A stretch of DNA of 12,512 bases from Firmicutes bacterium ZCTH02-B6 (GTDB taxonomy: Bacteria > Bacillota > Limnochordia > Limnochordales > ZCTH02-B6), in the NCBI GenBank assembly GCA_002159155.1, contig LZRQ01000103.1, forward strand, positions 1 through 12,512, written 5' to 3'. Shown in pieces: positions 1-6,327 of this stretch. A model generated the notes under the pieces. It saw only the letters and a program-made list of their open reading frames with translations. It did no database searches and had not been told where the DNA came from. Position 1 is the stretch's first letter, and every line of letters begins with the position of its first letter. A program made the position numbers and the translations under genes.

Positions 1-930
1 CCTCATGCTCGCTGAGAGACAGAAACACATCGCACGCCTGATAGTAGCCTTTGAGGATGGGCAGGGGCACCTTGCCCCGCAACAGGACGACGCTCCGCAG
101 CCCGTGCTCATCGACGTATTCCTCGATCTCGCGCTCGTAGCCGGGCGGGCCGGTATGTTCTTTCCCCACCCAGACGAACCGGACCGGTGCGTGCAGGCGC
201 CGGCACGCCTCGGCCACTCGCACGAAATGGTGCAGCCCTTTGTTGGGCGCCCGACAAACAGTACGACGCCCTCTGCCGCGTCGGCCAACACCTCTCCCGG
301 GGCGGGGTCGGCTGGGGCCGCGCGGAGCGCCTCCGCTTGATGGAAAGGAGGCAGGACGGTGGCCCGCCGTGGTACGGCGCCAGCCTGGAGGAGCTCGTGT
401 AGGCTAAAGTGAGAGTCCGCGGTCCAATGGGTGCACAGGCGCACCAACCGCGCCGTTTGAGCACGCCCTTCCGCCAAGTCCGCTGCCATGACCGGCGAGT
501 AAGGAGCGAAAAACTCGGGCGGCGTGACATTGTGGTACCGCAGTATTCGGACGCGCCCTCGGTGGCGGCGTAGGATCTCTTCACCTTCAGGCCAGTACAC
601 CGCGTGGTGATAGATGAGGATGTGGGCCCGTGCCGCGTCAACAGGCGGGCGAATGAGAGACGCCCAGACCGGCTCGAACTGCGGGGCGTGGAGAGTGACT
701 CGTAGCCCGCGGCGACGCAGCACCTCGTATTCCGTCAAGGCGTCGGTCCCCGTCGCATCCGCTTCCCCAAGATAGGGCAACAGAATCGCGACCCAGGGGC
801 GTGCCCGCCATCGCCGGCGTGTGCGAAACCGGCGCCGTCGCTCTCCGCGCCGCGCAAGGCCCTGCCGAGCAAAGCCGTCCCCCGGCTGGGCGGGCGGGCG
901 CGCGCTGGCCCTCGTGGACGGCGTCGTCAT
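1..930 (-). CDS. GT4-like glycosyltransferase, Arg-rich N-terminus; partial and frameshifted
   Basis: Probable GT-B fold glycosyltransferase that adds a sugar to a surface glycan. It runs off the left edge. The ATG at 930 overlaps the stop of the upstream glycosyltransferase gene as ATGA, and AGGAG lies 9 bases before it, so translation is probably coupled. Residues 7-45 are Arg-rich and include RTRRRWRARPW. The N-terminal domain follows, with LRYHNVTPPEFFAPYSP (acceptor-side region seen in GT4 enzymes), then THWTADSHF and the domain linker VVLFVGR. After VGR the frame must change: in the starting frame the product becomes Cys/Ser-rich nonsense, while the frame starting at 244 reads NKGLHHFVRVAEACRRL and ends with CDVFLSLSEHE, the usual start of the GT4 sugar-nucleotide site. 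One base appears to be missing in the CCC run at 245-247 (minus strand). Whether this is a true mutation or a sequencing error cannot be told. The family is fairly sure; the sugar and acceptor are unknown. Confidence 0.75.
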   Translation of the reverse strand, partial: MTTPSTRASARPPAQPGDGFARQGLARRGERRRRFRTRRRWRARPWVAILLPYLGEADATGTDALTEYEVLRRRGLRVTLHAPQFEPVWASLIRPPVDAARAHILIYHHAVYWPEGEEILRRHRGRVRILRYHNVTPPEFFAPYSPVMAADLAEGRAQTARLVRLCTHWTADSHFSLHELLQAGAVPRRATVLPPFHQAEALRAAPADPAPGEVLADAAEGVVLFVGRPTKGCTISCEWPRRAGACTHRSGSSGWGKNIPARPATSARSRNTSMSTGCGASSCCGARCPCPSSKATIRRAMCFCLSASMR

Positions 931-2168
931 GCCAACCATCTCCTGCGGTGCCGACCTGTGATCGGGCGCCGGCGCATCGGCTTAGGCCGGGCAGCACGCC
1001 GGGCCGAAACCGCCTGTCGCGAACGCAGGCCCCAGAACAGACCACGCCTTCCCAGTCGCCTGGGGGAACGGCGAAGCAGCCGGCGCCGCATATGGCCCCC
1101 GCCCAGCCGCCCTCGCCCCCACCGGCGTCGCCGCCTGCCGGGCACGCGCCGGCGCCCCGTCCGGACGCCCGGGTGAGGACGGCTGAGCAGTGCAACCCAC
1201 TGGGCGCGGATGGCCGGTTCCCCAAAGAGAGCAATGGCCCGCTGGCGACCGTTTTGGCCGATGACGGCCGCGAGCCCGTGATCCTGGAGTAGGCGGGCGA
1301 TGGCCTGCCGCAGGTAGCCTAGGTCGTCGCTGACAAAGCCGTCCACCCCGTTGCGGATAATGTGCGGCACCTCGTAGCTTCCCCACCCCACGTCGCCCCA
1401 GCGGGAACCGAGGGCCACTACGGGAATGCCCGTCATCATCGCCTCCACCAAGCCCAGCGTATAGCAGGCGGGCTTCGTGCCCGTATAAACGTACACGCGG
1501 GCCTCCCGCAACTTCCGTTTCATGGCCTCGTAGTCCAGGGCTCCGCCGTTTAACGGACCGGTGTCCTCATTGCCATGGCCGTAGACGCGAGCGTTACAGC
1601 CTTGCGTCAAGGCGACGAACGCTGGGAAATTGCAGGCGGCGGCGCGGGCCCGCATGCTGCGGTTCAGGGTGATCACTTCATCGGAGTTCCCCGTCCAACC
1701 GCAAAATTCATCGGGATCTTTGTAGAAGCGAATGATCGCGTCCGCGCCGATGTTCCCCGGGATGCGCAGCTCTCCGGGGGAATGCCGCACTGCTTCCAGC
1801 CCCAGCCTGCGGTACGGCCGGAGCATACGCTCGGTCCGGGGCGTTGACTGGCCGATGCTGCGCCAGATGACCCGTTTTCCGCCAAAGAGATGCCAGTTGT
1901 TTATGATCCACTGCGGGACGTGCATCACCAAGATAATGTCGGCCCACGCCACGAGCCTAGGATCGAGCCGTTCGCGGGAGCATTGCCGGGCGATGGCTTC
2001 GAGGGCCGGGTAGCGGGGAAGCGGCAAGGGCGGGCGCACGCTGTCGGCGGGCGCTTGGGGCACCTGGTACGAGCCATGAACGCAAAATACCTCATGGCCC
2101 AAACTCGCGAGCAGCTGCAGCTCGTCATACTCCAGGGCCGCGTGACATGACAGGTACAGTATCCGCAA
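927..2168 (-). CDS. Glycosyltransferase (GT4-like) with Arg-rich C-terminal tail
   Basis: Predicted glycosyltransferase of 413 residues. The body (about 1-330) begins MRILYLSCHAALEYDELQLL, a typical GT-B N-terminal strand and helix. It carries a nucleotide-sugar region, KPACYTLGLVEAMMTGIPVVA (about 232-252), whose E242 matches the second Glu of the GT4 E-x7-E motif; the first Glu position appears to be Ala. Residues 331-413 form a tail in which about 32 of 83 residues are Arg, including RRRRRWGRG and RHRRRW. The start is TTG at 2168, with AAGGGA about 5 bases upstream; no ATG fits the conserved N-terminus better. The stop overlaps the next gene's ATG as ATGA, which supports the tail being translated to its end. 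This gene probably heads a two-gene transcript with the partial glycosyltransferase gene. The donor and acceptor are unknown. Confidence 0.82.
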   Translation of the reverse strand: MRILYLSCHAALEYDELQLLASLGHEVFCVHGSYQVPQAPADSVRPPLPLPRYPALEAIARQCSRERLDPRLVAWADIILVMHVPQWIINNWHLFGGKRVIWRSIGQSTPRTERMLRPYRRLGLEAVRHSPGELRIPGNIGADAIIRFYKDPDEFCGWTGNSDEVITLNRSMRARAAACNFPAFVALTQGCNARVYGHGNEDTGPLNGGALDYEAMKRKLREARVYVYTGTKPACYTLGLVEAMMTGIPVVALGSRWGDVGWGSYEVPHIIRNGVDGFVSDDLGYLRQAIARLLQDHGLAAVIGQNGRQRAIALFGEPAIRAQWVALLSRPHPGVRTGRRRVPGRRRRRWGRGRLGGGHMRRRLLRRSPRRLGRRGLFWGLRSRQAVSARRAARPKPMRRRPITGRHRRRWLA

Positions 2169-2398
2169 TGGGATCCCTTCTCCGAAAAGTTTGTTCCCAT
2201 TCTTATGTAACCGCCGGCGGCGCCGCGGCAGGAAAACGGTCCTGATCTAGCACCGCGCCGGCGGCAGCCGGCCTGACGGCCGGTTTCCACTCGACTCCGT
2301 TCCCAAATCAAACGCGAATCGACTCCTATCACGGGCATGACCACCGTCGCATCACCTATGAATGCATGACACACCCCAGGCCAGGGAGGTGACAACCC
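2169..2398. other. Divergent intergenic region between glycosyltransferase gene and small membrane-protein gene
   Basis: This 230-base region must hold the promoters for the minus-strand gene starting at 2168 and the plus-strand gene starting at 2399. I found no convincing sigma-A promoter. Visible elements are two minus-strand copies of an AT-rich tetramer followed by GGGAAC (2193-2202 and 2299-2308), a direct repeat TCGACTCC at 2291-2298 and 2319-2326, and a GC-rich hairpin at 2268-2283 (CCGGCC, loop TGAC, GGCCGG, then TTT). Their roles are unknown. Confidence 0.4.
2384..2392 (+). promoter_or_regulatory. Strong Shine-Dalgarno of the small membrane-protein gene
   Basis: GGGAGGTGA ends 6 bases before the ATG at 2399. 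This near-perfect match to the 16S rRNA tail decides the start and shows that the plus-strand frame, not the overlapping minus-strand frame, is the real gene. Confidence 0.8.
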
Positions 2399-2686
2399 AT
2401 GGGCGCGTGCCGCAAGAGACGCCGCCTCATAGTGCCCGTGTCGCAAACGGTGAACACGGCCCAAAACCACGACGTCAACATCAATGTCGACGTCACCCTG
2501 ATCCTCGTGCTGATCGTCGTGGTGGTGGTAGTCCTGAACAACAGCCTCACCAACGGTGCCGTCCCGCTGGCATTGCGCGCGCTGCTGCCGATGCTTGAAA
2601 ACGACCCGCGCTTCCGGCAGCTGGCCAGCTCGCTGCGGTCCATGTTGGAGCCGGATCAGAACCAGGGTCAGGAGCAGCCGGCATAA
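2399..2686 (+). CDS. Small single-helix membrane protein of unknown function
   Basis: A 95-residue protein I do not recognise. Layout: a basic N-terminus (MGACRKRRR, 1-9); a polar Asn/Asp stretch, QNHDVNINVDV (about 22-32); a very hydrophobic Leu/Ile/Val segment (about 33-46) long enough for a short transmembrane helix; then an amphipathic region (PLALRALLPMLENDPRFRQLASSLRSML) and a Gln-rich end. The gene is supported by an excellent Shine-Dalgarno sequence, GC-rich third codon positions, and a strong terminator 78 bases after the stop. It lies alone on the plus strand inside a minus-strand glycosyltransferase cluster, so it has its own control. A small envelope or spore-surface protein is a reasonable guess but unproven. 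The minus-strand reading of the same bases (2356-2643) lacks comparable signals. Confidence 0.75.
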   Translation: MGACRKRRRLIVPVSQTVNTAQNHDVNINVDVTLILVLIVVVVVVLNNSLTNGAVPLALRALLPMLENDPRFRQLASSLRSMLEPDQNQGQEQPA

Positions 2687-2763
2687 CGCAGGATAGCCGC
2701 CGGACCCGGCTAAGGGCGCACGCACCTCTTCCGCTGCCAACCGCCTGCGCCCGCGAACAACAT

Positions 2764-2802
2764 GGCAGGCCCCCGGTTGGGGGCCTGCCCCGCTTTTTTT
2801 TT
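2764..2802 (+). terminator. Rho-independent terminator
   Basis: A perfect 11-bp stem (GGCAGGCCCCC at 2764-2774, loop GGTT, GGGGGCCTGCC at 2779-2789) is followed four bases later by nine T residues (2794-2802). It ends the transcript of the small membrane-protein gene. On the minus strand the same hairpin follows the stop of the glycosyltransferase at 2809 but has no U-run behind it, so it would terminate only weakly in that direction. Confidence 0.92.
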
Positions 2803-2808
2803 GAAGCG

Positions 2809-4197
2809 CTACCGCCGCACCCACTCTGCCAGTTCCCGGGCAAACGCCGGCCCGGTGACCCGGGTGTCCCACCGCGCCACCGCTTCCCGCCGCGCCTGCT
2901 CCCCTTTCGCTCGCGCCTCCGCCTGGCGGGTAAAGACATGCCGCATGAGGGCTTGCAGGTGGGCAAGGCTCGGTTTAGCCCAACGCAGGCCGCCGTAGAG
3001 ATGGCCGAGTTCCACGTCGGGCGGCGCCGGCTCCAGCCGCTCCACATCGATCAAGTACGCGATGCCGTCGTGCAGGAAATCCGTGGGGGCGCTCCAGCGA
3101 GTAGCGATAACAGGCAGACCGGCAGCCATCGCCTCAAGCAGCGGTAAGCCCCACCCCTCGCCGCGGGTGGGCAGCACAAAGGCATGGCAGGCTGTGTACA
3201 ACCCCGCGAGCTCAACCGCGCTGAGAGGCCGCTCATCGACGACGATGGGGGCGACGCCTTCCCAGGGCAGCTGGAGATTCCGCAGGAACTCGCGGATCAC
3301 GGCGGCAGCGCCCGGGCTCGTCTTGAGCACCAGCGTCACGTCCTCCTCGGGCCGAAACTCCCGGGCGTACGCTTCGATCAACAGGGGCCAACCTTTGCGG
3401 CGAATCCAGCTGAATACGGAAAGGAAACGAAAACCGCGCGCCCCAGGCACCGGCAAAGGTGCCGCACCGGGATGGAACAGTTGTGTGTCCACCCCGACGG
3501 GCAACACCCGCAGCCTGCGCGTGTCGACGCCGCTCGCAGCGAAGGTGTGATAGTTGAAGTGGGACGGCACCCAGACCGCGTGCATGCGATTACAAGCGGC
3601 TACCCAGTGCGGCGGCAGCCGGTCGGCCTCAAACATGGTGCGGCCAATGCGCACGGTGCCTGGCCGTGCCGCCTTAAACGCCTCCGGCGTCAGATGGACC
3701 AGCGTCAGCCGTGGCCTGCGGCCGCGCACGGGGAGTCGCAACAGCTCAAACAGCCGGCCAAACCCCTCGTCGATCTCGAGCCCCTTCCACCACCGGCCCC
3801 GCGGGGGCGGCGGCAAGACGCGCACGGTGAAACCGGCGTCCAGCAAGTGCTTGAGCACCGTGCGGGCCTCATACGGATACCCCCCGGCGGTGTAGAAGGC
3901 ACCGACGTAATAGACGTAGGGTGACCGCGACGGCATGCCGGGTAGCCGCCCCAGCCCGGCCGCCCAGCGGGCCTGGAGGAGGCGATCCAGCCCCGCTCGG
4001 GACCGTAAGGCCCGTCGTGTCGGGTAGGACAAGCGCGCGGCGAGCCCGCCCCTGACGACCGGCCGCCGGCCGTGACGCCATCGGCGGCCCCGCAGCGGCC
4101 AGCGGGCCGGCAGCCCGCCCCGCCGCCAGCGCCGACGGCGCCGCGCCCGCCCACGCTGGCCCCGAAAGAGCAGGCGTTTCCTTGCCCCGCGAGGCAA
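2809..4197 (-). CDS. GT4 glycosyltransferase with Arg-rich N-terminal extension
   Basis: Predicted retaining GT-B glycosyltransferase of 462 residues. Residues 1-70 hold about 26 Arg, including RARRRRRWRRGG, and look disordered. The catalytic body starts near 89 (MPSRSPYVYYVGAFYTAGGY). It contains IGRTMFEADRLPPHWV followed by HAVWVPSHFN, a pairing common in GT4 enzymes; LRVLPVGVDTQLFHPG at the domain junction; and FVLPTRGEGWGLPLLEAM with E347 and E355 forming E-x7-E, which binds the donor sugar nucleotide. The start is TTG at 4197, with GGGGGAG 6 bases upstream and only 14 bases after the reductase stop, so the two genes form an operon. The internal Met near 89 has no comparable Shine-Dalgarno, so the Arg-rich extension is probably translated. 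The donor may be GDP-D-rhamnose given the neighbour, but this is inference. Confidence 0.87.
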   Translation of the reverse strand: MPRGARKRLLFRGQRGRARRRRRWRRGGLPARWPLRGRRWRHGRRPVVRGGLAARLSYPTRRALRSRAGLDRLLQARWAAGLGRLPGMPSRSPYVYYVGAFYTAGGYPYEARTVLKHLLDAGFTVRVLPPPPRGRWWKGLEIDEGFGRLFELLRLPVRGRRPRLTLVHLTPEAFKAARPGTVRIGRTMFEADRLPPHWVAACNRMHAVWVPSHFNYHTFAASGVDTRRLRVLPVGVDTQLFHPGAAPLPVPGARGFRFLSVFSWIRRKGWPLLIEAYAREFRPEEDVTLVLKTSPGAAAVIREFLRNLQLPWEGVAPIVVDERPLSAVELAGLYTACHAFVLPTRGEGWGLPLLEAMAAGLPVIATRWSAPTDFLHDGIAYLIDVERLEPAPPDVELGHLYGGLRWAKPSLAHLQALMRHVFTRQAEARAKGEQARREAVARWDTRVTGPAFARELAEWVRR

Positions 4198-4211
4198 GGT
4201 CGTCTCCCCCT

Positions 4212-5171
4212 TTACGCGCCCACGTGGCGCCGCCAGTAATCCAAAGTGTCTTGTAAGGTCTGCTCCAGGGGAATTTGCGGTTGCCAGCCGGTGCAGGCCC
4301 GGAAGCGACTCGCGTCCCCCAACAAGATTGGCACGTCCGACGGGCGCAGGCGCGCTGGATCGACGCGCACCTCGACCTCCACCCGGCTCAAGGCCAGCAG
4401 CCGGTCAAGCAGCGACTGGATGGTGTGGGTTTCCCCGCTCGCGATGTTGTAGACTTCCCCCGGTGCGCCACACTCCAAGGCGAGCCGGTACGCACGGACG
4501 ATGTCGCGGACGTCAGTGAAGTCCCGTTGGGCTTGGAGGTTGCCCACGTGGAGCACCGCCGGCCGCAGTCCCCGCTCCATCTCCGCGATCTGTTTGGCGA
4601 AGTTGCTGACGACAAACGGCTCCGCCTGCCGGGGTCCGGCGTGGTTGAAGGCGCGGGTGCGCACTACGTCCAGTCCGTAGCTTTGGTGATACTGGTATGC
4701 GAGGTAGTCCTGCGCGATTTTGCTCACCGCATACGGGCTGAGCGGCCGCAGCGGCTGGTCTTCCCGGATTGGCACCTCGTCGGGATAGACGAGCCCATAC
4801 TCTTCCGACGAGCAGGCGATCTGCACCCGGCACGCCAGCCGATGTTTGCGGATGGCTTCAAACAGGTTTAACTGCCCCACCACATTGGTGTCAACGGTTT
4901 CGTAGGGGGCGGCCCACGAAGTGGGCACAAAGCTCTGGGCCGCAAGATGAAACACCCAGTCCGGCCGCACCTCCCCTACAACCCGCTCCACCGCCGATGG
5001 GTCCCGCAGATCGCACTCCAAAAGGTGCAGCCGGTGCATGATGTGGCGAATGTTGTGCATGCCGCTGCGGGTGCGGTGAATGCCGTACACTTCAAACCGG
5101 CCGTCCGCGAGCAGGTGTTCGGCCAGGTGGCTGCCCGCGAAACCCGTGATGCCGGTGATGAGCACGCGCAC
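4212..5171 (-). CDS. rmd: GDP-4-dehydro-6-deoxy-D-mannose reductase-like SDR (GDP-rhamnose synthesis)
   Basis: Extended short-chain dehydrogenase of 319 residues. The Rossmann motif GITGFAG is at 7-13, the HLAAQS strand at about 75-80, and the catalytic set is S121/S122, Y147 and K151 (YAVSK). The stretches SSEEYG, LRPLSPYAVSK, FNHAGPRQ (175-182), VGNLQAQRDFTDVRDIV and LRPSDVP match, from memory, GDP-6-deoxy-4-keto-mannose reductases (Rmd) such as that of Aneurinibacillus. GDP-mannose 4,6-dehydratase instead has a GHAKDYV-type motif here. Rmd makes GDP-D-rhamnose, a donor for S-layer and surface glycans; its partner Gmd is not in this window. I place the start at GTG 5171 because GGGGAG lies 8 bases upstream. 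A TTG at 5189 is in frame but has a poorly spaced Shine-Dalgarno and adds six residues before the Rossmann strand. It is first in an operon with the glycosyltransferase gene at 2809. Other nucleotide-sugar epimerase or dehydratase roles remain possible. Confidence 0.85.
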   Translation of the reverse strand: MRVLITGITGFAGSHLAEHLLADGRFEVYGIHRTRSGMHNIRHIMHRLHLLECDLRDPSAVERVVGEVRPDWVFHLAAQSFVPTSWAAPYETVDTNVVGQLNLFEAIRKHRLACRVQIACSSEEYGLVYPDEVPIREDQPLRPLSPYAVSKIAQDYLAYQYHQSYGLDVVRTRAFNHAGPRQAEPFVVSNFAKQIAEMERGLRPAVLHVGNLQAQRDFTDVRDIVRAYRLALECGAPGEVYNIASGETHTIQSLLDRLLALSRVEVEVRVDPARLRPSDVPILLGDASRFRACTGWQPQIPLEQTLQDTLDYWRRHVGA

Positions 5172-5177
5172 GTCGGA

Positions 5178-5187
5178 CTCTCCCCTC
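5178..5187 (-). promoter_or_regulatory. Shine-Dalgarno that sets the reductase start
   Basis: Read on the minus strand this is GAGGGGAGAG, with GGGGAG 8 bases before the GTG at 5171. It falls inside the alternative 5' extension from TTG 5189, which argues that the shorter protein is made. Confidence 0.65.
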
Positions 5188-5357
5188 AAAGCCTTCCGAA
5201 ATCGACTGGACTCGGAACCAGGCTATGCCGCCTAGGGGAGCCCGCCACAGGCCTGAGCGCAAATGGGGAACACCGTCGTGCGACCGGCTTCCTATTTGGA
5301 CTCAATTGGGAACCCGCTCCCGGCCCCGGGTGCAGAAACGGCACATATGGTGGGGCG

Positions 5358-5367
5358 AAAGGAGGTG
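5358..5367 (+). promoter_or_regulatory. Strong Shine-Dalgarno that sets the ATP-grasp start
   Basis: AAAGGAGGTG sits 6 bases before GTG 5374. It lies within the frame of a longer possible reading from ATG 5263, so it picks GTG 5374 as the real start, just before the conserved first strand (MQVAIVTHD). Confidence 0.85.
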
Positions 5368-5373
5368 CCTAGG

Positions 5374-6300
5374 GTGCAGGTGGCCATCGTCACCCACGAT
5401 CGTTGGGCTCGCGCCTACCGCACCCGGGCGCTGCTGAACCGCCTCGACCGGCGGGGCGTGGGCTGGGTGCTGCTCAGCCCCGACCAGACGGCTTTGGAGA
5501 TCCGGCAAGGAGCGGTCCGGTTTCTGGATGGAGCCGGACGGCCGGTAGCTCCCAACGTGGTGCTCAACGCGCTCTACCTCGCGTCAGGCCACGGGCTGGA
5601 ACTCATCGAAGCCTTTGAGGCGACGGGCGTTCCGGTGGTCAACCGTGCGGCCGGATGGCGCCTGGCAAAGATCAAGGCGCTGTCCAGCGTCGCATTTTGC
5701 GTGCACGGCATCGCGCAGCCCGACACGCTGTGTTCACCAGGAGCGCCCGTGGTGTTGAGCCCTATAGCCCTGGAGAGACTCGGCCGGCCGCTCGTTTATA
5801 AGCCTTGGCGCGGGACGATGGGTGCCGGGGTTACGCTCTTGACGCGGCGTAGAGCGGTGTGGGGCGCGGTCGCCCGCCTCGCCCGCCGCGGGGCGCCGAT
5901 ATACCTGCAAAGCTACGTGCCCAATCCCGGCCGCGACATTCGCGTCGTGGTCGTAGGTGGCGAGGCCATTGGCGCTACATACCGCCTGGCCAGGAGGGGA
6001 CGTTGGAAGACCAACGTCACCGCGGGCGGGATCCCGGCCCCGTGCCCAGTGACGGCTGAACTCGGGGCCATTGCGGTGGCGGCCGCGGGCAGCGTGGGGC
6101 TGGACATCGCCGGCGTCGACGTCATCGAGGGACCGCAAGGGTACCAGGTGCTCGAGATCAACGCCTGGCCCAACTACCACCGCTTTGACCAGGTAGCGGG
6201 CGTCGACGTGGCAGACCGGATCGCCCAGTTGCTCATCGAGCGCGCACGGGCGCCTCGGCCCGCCGATGATCCCCCAGACGGGCGTACGGCAGAAGGCTAG
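5374..6300 (+). CDS. RimK-like ATP-grasp ligase
   Basis: Predicted ATP-dependent carboxylate-amine ligase of 308 residues. The N-terminal domain (1-95) precedes the ATP-grasp fold. Visible elements are the KALSSVAFCVHGIAQPDT region (101-118, equivalent to the RimK segment before the ATP domain), VYKPWRGTMGAG (141-152, ATP-contacting K143 and glycine-rich loop), GRDIRVVVVGGEAIGATYR (186-204), WKTNVTAGG (211-219), GVDVIE (247-252) and VLEINAWPN (259-267, metal-binding E261 and N263). This order matches RimK, LysX and MptN enzymes, which join an amino acid to a carboxyl group through an acyl phosphate. The start is GTG with an ideal Shine-Dalgarno. The gene is divergent from the rhamnose/glycosyltransferase operon and may modify a surface polymer, peptide or coat protein; Bacillus YheC/YheD are spore-coat ATP-grasp proteins, a loose parallel. 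The true substrate is unknown. Confidence 0.85.
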   Translation: MQVAIVTHDRWARAYRTRALLNRLDRRGVGWVLLSPDQTALEIRQGAVRFLDGAGRPVAPNVVLNALYLASGHGLELIEAFEATGVPVVNRAAGWRLAKIKALSSVAFCVHGIAQPDTLCSPGAPVVLSPIALERLGRPLVYKPWRGTMGAGVTLLTRRRAVWGAVARLARRGAPIYLQSYVPNPGRDIRVVVVGGEAIGATYRLARRGRWKTNVTAGGIPAPCPVTAELGAIAVAAAGSVGLDIAGVDVIEGPQGYQVLEINAWPNYHRFDQVAGVDVADRIAQLLIERARAPRPADDPPDGRTAEG

Positions 6301-6327
6301 GCCGGATGTACGTGTTCGGACAAGCCC

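Noticed and set aside
108..641. Minus-strand open frame of 177 codons near the left edge
   Set aside because: It is the third frame, different from both frames that carry glycosyltransferase motifs, and its Arg/Ser/Pro composition is that of a shadow.
927..1180. Arg-rich end of the second glycosyltransferase as a frameshift artefact
   Set aside because: The frame ends in an ATGA overlap with a well-placed AGGAG for the next gene, and the two other glycosyltransferases show the same composition, so real coding is the better explanation.
2268..2283. Hairpin CCGGCC-TGAC-GGCCGG followed by TTT as a terminator
   Set aside because: The stem is only 6 bp with a three-T tail, and no plus-strand gene ends nearby. 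It is likely a by-product of GC-rich sequence and is noted only within the intergenic entry.
1925..2872. Minus-strand open frame of 315 codons spanning two genes and the intergenic region
   Set aside because: It covers the small membrane-protein gene and its terminator in antisense and the glycosyltransferase N-terminus in another frame. No family features are visible.
5304..5330. GGGAAC as the -35 of an ECF-type promoter for the ATP-grasp gene
   Set aside because: No matching -10 element lies 16-18 bases downstream. The same motif upstream of the gene at 2168 would put the -10 in the ribosome site.
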